Source of the DNA: DASSKO01 sp035690425
GTDB lineage: Bacteria; Actinomycetota; Actinomycetes; Propionibacteriales; Nocardioidaceae
Direction: 5' to 3'
DNA: 64,000 nucleotides
Assembly: GCA_035690425.1 (NCBI GenBank)
Contig: DASSKO010000109.1
Location: 1-64,000 of the forward strand
Position 1 is the stretch's first letter, and every line of letters begins with the position of its first letter. Below, piece by piece: positions 1-8,135 of this stretch. Under the pieces are notes generated by a model that searched no databases, had not been told where the DNA came from, and saw only the letters and a list, made by a program, of their open reading frames with translations. The translations under genes were made by a program, and so were the position numbers.

Positions 1-84
1 GTGCTCATGACGGGCCTTTCAAGAGGGCAGGAACATTGCGCCGCCACCGCCGTGTGTGGTTGGCGCTGGGCGAGACGGCTGAGG

Positions 85-1722
85 TCAGCTGCGGCGGATG
101 GCTCTGACGACGACGTCGTGAATGGTCGTCTCATGGCCGCCAGGACCGGACATGGTCCGGTGCGACTCCTCGGCGGTCACGACCTCCCACTCGGCGGGGT
201 CGAGGCGTGCGGTGATGGTGGCCGCAGTTGCCGAGGCCGAGGCGGGCGGTCCATCAGAGACGTCGCCGTGCCGGTGTCCGTGCTCGCGTCCGTGCTCGTG
301 TTCACCGGCGGTGGCATCGTGATGAAGGTGCCCGACGATCAGGAGCGTGCCTGCGGGGGCCACCCAGGATGCGACGCGGTCATAGAACTCCAGCTGCGGC
401 ATCGCGGGGTGCGCGTAGTGGGTGGTGACCAGGTCGAAGCGTGTCTTCGGGTCCCACGTGGACAGGTCCGCCTGCACCCATTGCAGGCGCTCGGCGACTC
501 CAGCGTCGGCGGCGCGCTCGCCGGCGCGGTCAATTGCCGCCGCGGCGATGTCCGCTCCGGTGACCTGCCAGCCACGCGCCGCTAGCCAGATCGCCTCGGC
601 CCCGGCGCCGCAACCAGCCTCGAGCGCCGTCCCGGGCGCCAGAGCGCCGACCTCGCGGACCAAGTGCGGGTTGGGCTGACTGGATCCCATGGCCACGGCG
701 CGATCGCCTTGCCAAATCTGGTCCCAGTACTCGTGGTCGAACGTGTGCTCCACGTGGTGGTCTCCTCCGTCAGTCGGGGTGCCTGCTGCTGCGGCCAACG
801 CTCGGTCGAGGTCTTTCATGACGAGGTCGGTGTTGATGTGCTGAGCCGCCAGGGCCCCAGCAGCAGCCGCGGCGCCGACCTGGGCGCCGATGTCGGAGGA
901 GTTGCCCGCGGCCCACACCCCTGGCACCGAGGTGGCACCGAACTGGTCGGTCTCGATGAATGCACCGGCGGGATGGGACTTCGGCTCGATGCCGATACCA
1001 GCGAACGGTGCCGTCCGGGCGACCATCGGCGTCGCCACCACCACGGCGTCCACCGCGACGACCGATTCGTCGTGGAGCCGCACCCCGGTCAAGCGACCAT
1101 CGACGATCTCCAGCCGGGAGACCTTCCCGGCGACGACTTCGATGTCGAGTGCGTCCAACTTGGCGCGGTCCTGTCGGCCGAGCTGGTGGTCGTGGTCGAA
1201 GAACACGATGTCGGGACTCCACTGGCGGAACAGCACCACCTTGTGCACCGCCATCGCGTCGGTGCCCAGGACGCCGATCCTGCGGTCGCGGACTTCCCAG
1301 CCGTGGCAGTAGGGACAGTGCAGGACGCCCTGGCCCCACTGCTCGCGCACCCCAGGGATGTCGGGGAGCTCGTCGACCAGCCCGCTGGCGATCAGGAGTC
1401 GTCGCCCGCGCAGGACGACACCATCGCGAAGCACGACCGCGAACCCGTACGACGCGCAGGAGACGTCGACCACCTCACCCGCAAGGATCTCGCCGCCATA
1501 GCCGAGAACCTCCTCGCGACCGCGACCCAGCAACTCCACCGGGCTCACACCCTCCAGGGCCAGCAACCCGTGCACGCCCTCCGCGGGCGCATTCCTCGGC
1601 TCACCCGCGTCCACGACTGTCACCGACCGGCGCGCCCGCGCCAGCGTCAACGCGGCGCTCAGACCGGCCGCGCCGCCACCGACGACCACCACGTCGCGAA
1701 GAAGTTCCGTCTGCTGTGCCAT
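85..1722 (-). CDS. Fusion of thioredoxin-reductase-like flavoprotein and SAM methyltransferase
   Basis: Two-domain protein of 545 residues. The first about 305 residues form a thioredoxin-reductase-like flavoprotein: an FAD-binding GGGAAG loop at residues 15-20 and a redox pair CPYC at 136-139 followed by HGWEV. The second part, from about residue 340, is a class I methyltransferase with the SAM motif LEAGCGAGAEA. Near the C terminus there is a loop of alternating His and Glu residues (GEHEHGREHGHRHGD) that could bind metal. I chose the ATG preceded by AGAGGG; the open frame extends 27 codons further upstream without a better signal. A divergent XRE-cupin gene lies 110 bp away and probably regulates it. 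The fusion is known as an annotated family, but its substrate is not known to me. Confidence 0.85.
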   Translation of the reverse strand: MAQQTELLRDVVVVGGGAAGLSAALTLARARRSVTVVDAGEPRNAPAEGVHGLLALEGVSPVELLGRGREEVLGYGGEILAGEVVDVSCASYGFAVVLRDGVVLRGRRLLIASGLVDELPDIPGVREQWGQGVLHCPYCHGWEVRDRRIGVLGTDAMAVHKVVLFRQWSPDIVFFDHDHQLGRQDRAKLDALDIEVVAGKVSRLEIVDGRLTGVRLHDESVVAVDAVVVATPMVARTAPFAGIGIEPKSHPAGAFIETDQFGATSVPGVWAAGNSSDIGAQVGAAAAAGALAAQHINTDLVMKDLDRALAAAAGTPTDGGDHHVEHTFDHEYWDQIWQGDRAVAMGSSQPNPHLVREVGALAPGTALEAGCGAGAEAIWLAARGWQVTGADIAAAAIDRAGERAADAGVAERLQWVQADLSTWDPKTRFDLVTTHYAHPAMPQLEFYDRVASWVAPAGTLLIVGHLHHDATAGEHEHGREHGHRHGDVSDGPPASASATAATITARLDPAEWEVVTAEESHRTMSGPGGHETTIHDVVVRAIRRS

Positions 1723-1832
1723 TACTGCCCTCTCGATACGTCGGCCGGGCCAAGGTCTGGCACAGCTCCTTTCGAGAATGACTCTCATCCGGCGTACTTG
1801 CAACGCTTATTGCCGAATGGCAAAGTCGCGGC

Positions 1833-2414
1833 ATGAACGACTCTCTGAACCGCACCCTCGACGCCGTAGGGCCACGACTGAAGCAGCTGCGACAGCGCCG
1901 CGACATCACCCTGCAGGATCTCGCCGAGGAGACCGGGATCTCGACCAGCACCCTGTCCAGGCTGGAGGCCGGGCTGCGACGCCCCACACTGGAACAACTA
2001 CTTCCGCTGGCGGGCGCGTACGGCGTCACCCTCGACGAACTCGTGGACGCACCAGCGACCGGCGACCCACGCATCAACCTGCGCCCGATAACCACCAGCG
2101 ACGGCCGGACCATCCTGCCCCTCAGCCGCAGGCCCGGGGGCATCCAGGCTTACAAATTCATCCTCCCCGTCGGGCGCGACGACACCGACCCCGATCTGCG
2201 CACCCACGACGGGTACGACTGGGCCTTCGTCCTCAACGGCAGACTCAGACTCGTCCTGGGCGAGCACGACCTAATCCTCGAACCCGGCGAAGCCGCCGAG
2301 TTCGACACCCGCACCCCACACTGGTTCGGCGCCACCAGCTCAGGACCCGTGGAGTTCCTCAGCCTCGTCGGCAAACAAGGCGAACGCGCACACGTGCGCA
2401 CGACATCCACGTAG
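1833..2414 (+). CDS. XRE-family regulator with C-terminal cupin domain
   Basis: A protein of 193 residues. Residues about 14-70 form a lambda-repressor-type helix-turn-helix (LQDLAEETGISTSTLSRLEAG). The second half is a small cupin barrel ending in PVEFLSLVG, the usual ligand-binding partner in this class. It is divergent from the flavoprotein-methyltransferase fusion with about 110 bp between the starts, the usual arrangement for a local regulator. The effector is unknown. Control of the neighbour is inferred from the layout only. Confidence 0.85.
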   Translation: MNDSLNRTLDAVGPRLKQLRQRRDITLQDLAEETGISTSTLSRLEAGLRRPTLEQLLPLAGAYGVTLDELVDAPATGDPRINLRPITTSDGRTILPLSRRPGGIQAYKFILPVGRDDTDPDLRTHDGYDWAFVLNGRLRLVLGEHDLILEPGEAAEFDTRTPHWFGATSSGPVEFLSLVGKQGERAHVRTTST

Positions 2415-2637
2415 CGCAACGATCATCGCCCGTGATCCACCGACCAGGCTCATTGGTCGAGATCGCCGCGTCCTGCGGCCCCGCGATGCCCCGGAGCCGT
2501 GGCACTGGTCGTCGTAAACCTCGCAGCCGTCCCCCGAAGGCGTCGACGGAACAACTGACACCCCTTCGCGCCGCACGGGCTCGCGTGTCGGTGTCCCGTA
2601 TGGATCGCTCAGCGGACCGTTGGAGCACGTATATCAT

Positions 2638-2649
2638 CATCAATTGATG
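2638..2649. promoter_or_regulatory. Palindromic operator candidate for vapBC
   Basis: The 12-base sequence CATCAATTGATG is a perfect palindrome, set in an AT-rich patch (ACGTATATCATCAT just before it) inside otherwise GC-rich DNA, 26 bases before the vapB start. VapB-VapC complexes usually bind such dyads to repress their own operon; that role here is inferred. Confidence 0.55.
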
Positions 2650-2675
2650 TTCCAGACGGTGCTTGGAGGCCACAG

Positions 2676-2873
2676 ATGAGGACAACACTCGCGTTGGACG
2701 ATGATCTCGTCGCGGAGGCGCAACGGCTGACTGGTACCACCGAGAAGACCGCACTGGTGCGCCAGGCTCTGCGGGCGCTGATAGAACGCGAGAGCGCTCG
2801 ACGACTCGCCCAACTGGGAGGCAGTGAACCGGATGCGAGGCCGGCTCCACGGCGTCGGACGATGCCTGCGTGA
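2676..2873 (+). CDS. vapB: VapB-type ribbon-helix-helix antitoxin
   Basis: A protein of 65 residues starting MRTTLALDDDLVAEAQ, which is the beta-strand and first helix of a ribbon-helix-helix DNA-binding domain, followed by a basic/proline-rich tail that would wrap the toxin. It is the first gene of a two-gene operon and overlaps the toxin start by four bases (GTGA). It should neutralise the PIN nuclease and repress the operon through the upstream palindrome. Confidence 0.85.
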   Translation: MRTTLALDDDLVAEAQRLTGTTEKTALVRQALRALIERESARRLAQLGGSEPDARPAPRRRTMPA

Positions 2874-3247
2874 TCCTCGTCGACACATCGATCTGGATCG
2901 ACCACCTCCGCAGCGGCGACCCCGAGCTTGCCGGGCTGCTCCAGGAGGGCCAGGTGCTCGCGCACCCGTGGGTGACCGGCGAAATCGCCCTCGGCCACCT
3001 CTCACGACGCAGCGAGATCCTCCGGTTGCTCCACAGCCTCCCGCAGGCGACGGTCGCGACGGATCGTGAGGTGCTCACACTGATCGACACCCAACACCTA
3101 TCCGGCATCGGGATCGGGTACGTCGACGCACACCTGCTGGCCGCGACGATGCTGACGGCCGATTCCCACCTGTGGACGCGCGACAACCGACTCGCGACTC
3201 TCGCTCGCCAACACGGACGCGGTAGTGGCGATGCCTTGGGTCCCTGA
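2870..3247 (+). CDS. vapC: VapC-type PIN-domain ribonuclease toxin
   Basis: A protein of 125 residues and a complete PIN domain: MILVDTS with Asp5, Glu38 in the VTGEIALG motif, Asp86 in GIGYVDAHLL and Asp105 near TRDNRLA, the four acidic residues that hold magnesium. It starts with GTG overlapping the vapB stop. VapC toxins cleave tRNA or rRNA; the target cannot be read from sequence. Nothing looks broken. Confidence 0.88.
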   Translation: MILVDTSIWIDHLRSGDPELAGLLQEGQVLAHPWVTGEIALGHLSRRSEILRLLHSLPQATVATDREVLTLIDTQHLSGIGIGYVDAHLLAATMLTADSHLWTRDNRLATLARQHGRGSGDALGP

Positions 3248-3509
3248 AGACAGGACGCTCGGAACCTGTCCCGCGAGCGGATCGTCATACGGTTACGAGT
3301 GGCGCCGTCTCGAAGGCTCTGTTCGACTTCGAACCCGTCGCCGGAAGTCGTTGCCCTTGCGGCGCCCTTACTGGCGTTGCCGCCGGTTTCACGCAGGTGC
3401 GAGGCTGGCCGGACCGCGCGCGACACACCGCGGCCGCGAGGAGACACGATGAACGACTGGGGTATCCGGGAAGCTCGTGGGCTGTGACCGTGCCCCGCCC
3501 CACGCGCGG

Positions 3510-4006
3510 ATGGGCACCGCGGTGACCGCCGCAGACCCTGTCGATGCGGCCGTTGGGCCGCGGTTCGACGGGCTGCGTGCGCTGTTCATCAACGCGACCT
3601 TGAAGCGCTCGCCCGAACCGAGCAACACCGGCCACCGGGGTTTGGCCGGACATGGCCGAGCAGGGCTGGCAGACCGACGTCTGGCCGGCGATCTTCGAGC
3701 AGGTGCTGGCTGCGGACATCCTGGTGCTCGCCGGCCCTATCTGGCTCGGTGACAACAGTTCGGTGATGAAGCGGGTGATCGAGTGGCTCTACGGCTGCTC
3801 CAGCCTGCTCAACGACGCAGGGCAGTACGCCTGCTACGGCCGAGTCGGCGGCTGTGTGATCACCGGCGATGAGGACGGGATCAAGCACTGCGCGATGAAG
3901 GTGCTCTACGGTCCGCAGCATTGGCGGCATCCCGGCGTACGGGAACCGGCGCAGCGAGTGGGACGCCGGTTGCGCACCGGACCAGGACAACCCCGAGCAC
4001 CGATAG
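3510..4006 (+). pseudogene. Broken flavodoxin / NADPH-dependent FMN reductase family gene
   Basis: Three pieces in three reading frames match one flavodoxin-family reductase. The N terminus (FDGLRALFINATLKRSPEPSNT) is in frame with the first ATG. The middle (GVWPDMAEQGW to AADILVLAGPIWLG and CAMKVLY) begins near base 3640 in a second frame. The C terminus (GGIPAYGNRRSEWDAGC to PNPEHR, then TAG) is in a third frame from about 3925. Both junctions skip residues expected from memory of the family, so two internal deletions, each shifting frame, are likely. It sits 23 bp before the DUF5996 gene, suggesting a former operon. It should not make a working enzyme. Confidence 0.75.
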
Positions 4007-4028
4007 CCGACAACGGCAAGGAGCGACC

Positions 4029-4973
4029 ATGACCACACACGAGGTAACCGCCGGGCGGGCCTGGCCGCGGTTGCGGGTCGAGGACTGGGCCGAGACCCGC
4101 GACACCTTGCACATGTGGACCCAGATCGTGGGCAAGGTGCGGCTGTCGCAGGCGCCGCTGCTCAACCACTGGTGGCAGGTGACCCTCTACGTCAGCCCCC
4201 GCGGGCTGACCACCGGCGCCATCCCCGACGGCAACCGGTTCTTCGACCTCGAATTCGATTTCTGCGACCACCAGCTCCGCATCCGCTCCAGCGACGGCGG
4301 CGCCCGAACTGTGCCGCTGGAGGCGAAACCGGTGGCCGAGTTCTACCACCAGACGCTGTGGGCGCTGAACCAGCTCGGCATCCACCCTCAGTTCCAGTCC
4401 CGGCCCAACGAGGTCGAGCCCGCGATTCCGTTCGCCGAGGACACCGTGCACAGCGCCTACGATCCCGACGCCGCGCACCTGTTCTGGGGGCAGCTGGTGC
4501 AGACCAGCCGGGTGATCGAGGACTTCCGCGCCCACTTCGTGGGCAAGGTCAGCCCGGTGCACTTCTTCTGGGGCTCGTTCGACCTGGCTTGCACCCGGTT
4601 CTCCGGACGGCCGGCGCCGACCCACCCCGGTGGGGCCCCCAACTGCGGTGACTGGGTGATGGTCGAGGGCTACTCCGGTGAGCTGAGCAGCTGCGGGTTC
4701 TGGCCCGGCGGCGCCGACGAGGGCGCGTTCTACGCCTACGCCTACCCCGAGCCCGACGGCTTCGCCGACTGCCCGGTCGAGCCCGACGCCGCCTACTACA
4801 GCCCCGGCAACGGCCAGTTCCTCCTGCCCTACGAGGCCGTGCGCACCGCCGAGGACCCCGACCGGGAGCTGCTGAGGTTCCTGCACACCACCTACACAGC
4901 CGCCGCCGACCTCGGTGGCTGGGATCGCGCCGCCCTCGAGGACGATCCCTCTCGCTGGGACCGACACCGCTGA
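4029..4973 (+). CDS. DUF5996 family protein
   Basis: An intact protein of 314 residues without signal peptide or membrane segments. It is rich in Trp and aromatic residues and has the pattern WPRLRVEDWAETRDTLHMW near the start and FWGSFDLACTRFSGR in the middle, features I associate with DUF5996. The ATG has an AAGGAG box seven bases upstream; the open frame before it is not used. Function is unknown for the family. It follows the broken flavodoxin-type gene and precedes a VOC gene on the same strand. Confidence 0.75.
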   Translation: MTTHEVTAGRAWPRLRVEDWAETRDTLHMWTQIVGKVRLSQAPLLNHWWQVTLYVSPRGLTTGAIPDGNRFFDLEFDFCDHQLRIRSSDGGARTVPLEAKPVAEFYHQTLWALNQLGIHPQFQSRPNEVEPAIPFAEDTVHSAYDPDAAHLFWGQLVQTSRVIEDFRAHFVGKVSPVHFFWGSFDLACTRFSGRPAPTHPGGAPNCGDWVMVEGYSGELSSCGFWPGGADEGAFYAYAYPEPDGFADCPVEPDAAYYSPGNGQFLLPYEAVRTAEDPDRELLRFLHTTYTAAADLGGWDRAALEDDPSRWDRHR

Positions 4974-5038
4974 TGAGTGAGCACACGATCCGAGGAGCAC
5001 GGTCAAGCATCTAGCGACCACCGAGCAAGGAGCACCCG

Positions 5039-5497
5039 ATGGCGACCTATGACGACCTGCCCGCCCCCACCGAAGGGCTAATCCTGACCCACTTTCTCAC
5101 CGTCCGAGACGTCGAGGTGTCCCGACGCTTCTACGCCGACATCTTCGGCGGGCAGGTGGTGCTGGAGGAGAACCCGGCCGTCGTGCAGGTGGCGAACAGC
5201 TGGATCATCATGAACCCCGGTGGCGGACCCACCCCGGACAAGCCCGACATCAGCCTGGCTCCGCCCGAGTCCGGCGACACCGTGTCCAGTTTCCTCAATG
5301 TCCGCGTCGCCGATATCGCCGCCTTCTACGCCGACGCACAATCCAAGGGCGTGCAGTTCCTCACCGAGCCCGTGGACCGCAAGGCCGAGCTGCGCTGCTA
5401 TCTGCGCGACCCCGACGGCTACCTCATCGAGGTCGGCCAAGCCACCGGCATGCTGGAAGGAATCTTCGCTGACCCGCGAACCGACCCCGGGCAGTAG
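5039..5497 (+). CDS. VOC (glyoxalase/dioxygenase fold) family protein
   Basis: A protein of 152 residues with the paired beta-alpha-beta-beta-beta units of the vicinal oxygen chelate fold. The first unit begins LTHFLTVRDVEVSRRFYADIFGG, and the second ends CYLRDPDGYLIEVGQATG with the usual C-terminal metal-ligand glutamate. AAGGAG precedes the ATG. The substrate is unknown. It is 65 bp after the DUF5996 gene and probably cotranscribed with it. Confidence 0.85.
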   Translation: MATYDDLPAPTEGLILTHFLTVRDVEVSRRFYADIFGGQVVLEENPAVVQVANSWIIMNPGGGPTPDKPDISLAPPESGDTVSSFLNVRVADIAAFYADAQSKGVQFLTEPVDRKAELRCYLRDPDGYLIEVGQATGMLEGIFADPRTDPGQ

Positions 5498-5777
5498 CGC
5501 CGCGGATCGCGGACTGGGCGCTGACCGCGAGCGCATCCGTTTATAGGACCGATTCGAGGGCGGATAGCGCTCACAACAGGCGACGGTCAGGCGATCTGCA
5601 GGCTTTGTCTCAGGGGCCGACCGGTGATGGTCGTGAGTCTGTCGACCTGCTCCTCCAGGGCCGTGCGGGGCGGGGCGTTCGCCGTTCTCCCCAAAACAGG
5701 TCACATCGACCTCGCCATGCTTGGCCAACCACGTGCCGCTCACGACCTGAGCGCACTCAGCGGGGTCTCGCTCGACA

Positions 5778-6167
5778 GTGACCTGGAGTGCGCCCCGCCT
5801 GCGGGCGACCTACCCGCGAACCTTCCACCCGGCTTCCCAGGAGCTTTTCATCACTGCGGCCGCCTCGCAGCTCGGCAAGCCGTACGTCTGGGACGGCGGT
5901 GACTTCAACGGACCCACCGGCGGCTGGATCCGGCTCCCCCACTACTCGGGCGACCAGATCCACGCCGGCACCGGCATTCCCTGGACCCTCATGCGGCCCG
6001 GCGACCTGATCTTCTTCAGCTATCCAGGCGCTGGTCGCCCGCACCACGTCGCAATCTACGTCGGCGGCGACAGGATCCTCCACGCGCCCCGGACTGGCGA
6101 TGTAGTCCGCTACGGAACGATCGGTGAATTCGCCGGCGAGGTAATCACTATCCGCCGCCTGCACTGA
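5778..6167 (+). pseudogene. NlpC/P60 peptidase remnant lacking the catalytic cysteine
   Basis: The reading frame retains most of an NlpC/P60 domain: AASQLGKPYVWDGGDFNGPTGG, then LPHYSGDQ, LMRPGDLIFF, and the catalytic-histidine segment HHVAIYVGGDRILHAPRTGD. In working enzymes the GG is followed by FDCSGL and a helix; here the sequence jumps straight to WIRLPHYSG, so the cysteine and about 15 residues are gone, probably by an in-frame deletion. There is no signal peptide or other N-terminal domain, so the 5' part is also missing. It cannot act as a cysteine peptidase. Confidence 0.7.
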
Positions 6168-6611
6168 CTACCAGTCCCGATCGTCGGCACCGCCTTTGAG
6201 CAGGAACTCGTTGATGTCCCGAGCGCCCAGGTTCGCGCCCTCGGGAGGCAAAAGCCCTCGCGCACGCAGCCACTCGTAGGCGGCTCGGTTACGCTCGAAG
6301 AAGCGCCGCTCGACCGCAGCATCCTTCGCTGCGTCACCTGTCACCTGATGCATCGAGGCAGGCGTCTCGAGATGCTCAGAGGTCGCGTCTGCGTAGAACC
6401 GCCGTGCGCTCATCCCAGCCATTCGGTGCTCAGAGAGGAAGTCGAGGAAGCAGCCCCGGCGATCTTCGGCCCACGCCCACCCGACGTGCATGCCACGGTG
6501 GAAGGAGTGGCCGTTGTCGACGACAGCAACAGCCTCAGGCGTGACGGCGAGGTACTCCTCCGCCACTGTGCGGAGAGCGGCTTCCGCGCAACGCAACCTG
6601 TCAGGATTCAT
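6168..6611 (-). CDS. Hypothetical protein, conserved-looking
   Basis: A protein of 147 residues from the ATG giving MNPDRLRCAEAALRTVAEEYL; a GTG ten codons upstream is the alternative start and neither has a strong ribosome site. It contains HSFHRGMHVGWAWAEDRRGCFLDFLSEHRMAG and ends near GARDINEFLLKGGADD. Acidic, soluble, no known motif. Its stop codon abuts the NlpC/P60 remnant tail to tail. I do not recognise a function. Confidence 0.6.
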   Translation of the reverse strand: MNPDRLRCAEAALRTVAEEYLAVTPEAVAVVDNGHSFHRGMHVGWAWAEDRRGCFLDFLSEHRMAGMSARRFYADATSEHLETPASMHQVTGDAAKDAAVERRFFERNRAAYEWLRARGLLPPEGANLGARDINEFLLKGGADDRDW

Positions 6612-6648
6612 GAGGCTGACCGTACGGCGTAGGTCCGACACAACGGCA

Positions 6649-6864
6649 TCAGTTCTTGTTGTGGCTCAGCGAGCGAGCATGAAGGACTTCCTTCCAGTAC
6701 GACTCGCGCTCCAAGACGTGGTCGTCATCGGTACGCATCGACCAGGACCCGAGCAAGGCGAACTTCATGTTCGCGCAGGAGTAGTCCGCGTGCGCCAGCC
6801 AGGGCCGCGAAAAGGTCGAACTCGGGTCGTCCCGGCGGTGCCGGCGCGCGTACGACGCGGCCAC
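6649..6864 (-). pseudogene. C-terminal remnant of a GIY-YIG nuclease-like protein
   Basis: The last about 40 residues (MKFALLGSWSMRTDD followed by LERESYWKEVLHARSLSHNKN) resemble the C-terminal helix and tail of GIY-YIG family proteins, in which a Glu and the pattern E-x-x-W-K and a final N-x-N are typical. The expected N-terminal GIY-YIG core is not visible upstream. Only the tail supports the call; it could also be a chance open frame. Confidence 0.4.
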
Positions 6865-6938
6865 CTGCGGCCACAGTGCGGCTCACGCGGCCTGAAATCC
6901 AGCGTTCGCGCAGGTCAGCGGCCATCCCACGTCAGAAC

Positions 6939-6989
6939 TACGACATCTGAGGCAGTACGCCATCTGGGCCAGTACGACAATCTGCAGCG
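6939..6989. repeat. Three 17-bp direct repeats, possible insertion-sequence end
   Basis: Three contiguous 17-base units share the pattern TACGMCAWCTGNNNCAG: TACGACATCTGAGGCAG, TACGCCATCTGGGCCAG and TACGACAATCTGCAGCG. Repeated terminal units of this sort occur at the ends of some insertion sequences (IS21-like ends have multiple repeats). No transposase is nearby, so at most this is one stranded end. It lies in a stretch from 6865 to 7321 in which I see no gene. Confidence 0.5.
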
Positions 6990-7078
6990 GCGACCCCGCA
7001 TGCAGGGCTTGTCGACGGGGCTGGCCGGCCGACATGCCGTGAGCGAGCGGGCCCGGCGATGGCGGAGGGTGCACTCCT

Positions 7079-7129
7079 GTTATCCCATCCGTGCGGTGCA
7101 TCGATGATGCGCTGGATGGATGGGATAAC
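7079..7129. repeat. Nested inverted repeat (12-bp outer arms)
   Basis: The outer arms GTTATCCCATCC and GGATGGGATAAC are perfect reverse complements 27 bases apart. Between them GCATC-GAT-GATGC forms a second small stem. The arms are less GC-rich than their surroundings. No T-run follows, so it is not a classic terminator. It could be a recombination or regulator site, or an element end; the 17-bp repeats lie 90 bp to the left. Confidence 0.5.
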
Positions 7130-7321
7130 CACACCCTGCCCTCTGCCGCCGCGCGGTGCCGCAGTTGGTGCCCCGACGCCCTTTCCATCCTCGGTAGTTG
7201 CCGTACCAGCAACAAACTTTGCGACGCTCCCCGGAGGCGTTCATGCTCGTCGTGAGCGTGGTCAGGTGACCGATCAGCGGTCCCCTGCACCGGCCGAACG
7301 AGCCATGGAAGGGGAACCGGC

Positions 7322-7590
7322 GTGTCCGAACAGTTCGACGCGGCGTTCTCAGAGCAGCGGTACGGCGGCCACGCCGCGACCCACCGAGGGCGGCCCAATC
7401 CGCAACGTGTGGCCGAGGCCGCGGATCTCACGCCGGGCACGGCACTGACGGGGGCCGACCTGACCACCTGGAGGCCCGGCGAGGAACGCTTCGATCTCGG
7501 CTCACTACGTGCACTCGGCGGCACTCCGCGAAACGCTGTTTCACCGGCTGGCGGCAGCGGTCGCGCCGGGCGGGCACCATCCACGCCGAC
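7322..7590 (+). pseudogene. Broken class I SAM methyltransferase gene
   Basis: The start (MSEQFDAAFSEQRYGG, then RPNPQRVAEAADLTPGTAL) is that of a small methyltransferase of the same kind as the C-terminal domain of the fusion at the left edge. Directly after GTAL the sequence continues with ADLTTWRPGEERFDL, so the SAM-binding GCG segment and about 50 or more residues are missing. The next part (SHYVHSAALRETLFHRLAAAVAPGG) is in another frame. Internal deletion plus frameshift make it inactive. Confidence 0.7.
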
Positions 7591-7665
7591 CTTCGAACCC
7601 GCAAGCATCCGGGTGCAGTGGGTAGTGATGCCTAGAGCGATCCACGAGCTGAACGGAGGAGTCTG

Positions 7666-8130
7666 ATGGCCGACGTCGTCTACGTCTCACAGGTGCGGAT
7701 CGAGCGCGAGGGTGGGCCGGTGCGCGACGCCTACCTGCCCGGCGAGCCCGAGCCCACCGTGTACGGCACGCATGGGCCGGTGGCCGAGCACTACGGCCAC
7801 GCGCCCGGCGAGTATCCCGAGCACGCCAGCACCCTCGACCATGTCGTCGGCGCCGCCGGCGGTTGACTGACCGGGACGTTCGCCGGAGCCCTAGCGGCCC
7901 GGGGAATCGACCCCACCGGTCTGGTGGGGCACGCACGTGGGGAGATCGAGCTCGAGGGCAAGGTGCTGGTCATCAAACGGATCCACGTCGACTACAGCGG
8001 CCTCGAGATCCCGGCGGAGAAGCAGGACGCCGCCGACCGCGCCCTACGCACACATCATCAGGCATGCCCGGTCTCGCGGAGCATCGAGGCCGCCATCAAC
8101 GTCACTACCGGCTGGGCTCGCGCCGACTGA
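7666..8130 (+). CDS. OsmC-family protein with in-frame TGA at the catalytic Cys (candidate selenoprotein)
   Basis: Read through one TGA (codon 67), the frame gives a complete OsmC-like protein of 154 residues. The first part ends HASTLDHVVGAAGG, and the text after the TGA starts LTGTFAGALAARGIDPTG and runs to ACPVSRSIEAAINVTT, holding the second conserved cysteine. OsmC-type thiol peroxidases carry a catalytic Cys just where the TGA lies, so the codon could insert selenocysteine. A GGAGGAG box lies five bases before the ATG and there is no other stop or frameshift. A hairpin with a G at the start of its loop follows the TGA. A simple TGC-to-TGA nonsense mutation is the alternative, and neighbouring genes are decayed. 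Confidence 0.72.
7871..7902 (+). promoter_or_regulatory. SECIS-like hairpin after the TGA codon
   Basis: An outer stem CCGG/CCGG and an inner stem GCCG/CGGC enclose a nine-base loop GAGCCCTAG. The loop begins 19 bases after the TGA and its first base is G. Bacterial SECIS elements are described as a short stem-loop 16-37 bases after the UGA with a G in the first two loop positions, so the minimal rules are met. GC-rich DNA forms such stems easily by chance, so this is supporting evidence only. Confidence 0.45.
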
Positions 8131-8135
8131 CGCGC

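Noticed and set aside
1..84. Possible gene end at the left edge
   Set aside because: No motif or coding signal seen in this short piece.
664..1836. Plus-strand open frame of 390 codons opposite the flavoprotein fusion
   Set aside because: Antisense shadow of a gene with clear FAD and SAM motifs.
3449..3487. Twelve-codon frame (MNDWGIREARGL) with a good ribosome site
   Set aside because: Too short and without further coding text; perhaps the first codons of a lost gene.
5587..5665. Short minus-strand text reading TALEEQVDRLTTITGRPLRQ before a stop
   Set aside because: It looks like the end of a real protein, but nothing recognisable precedes it, so no feature is called.
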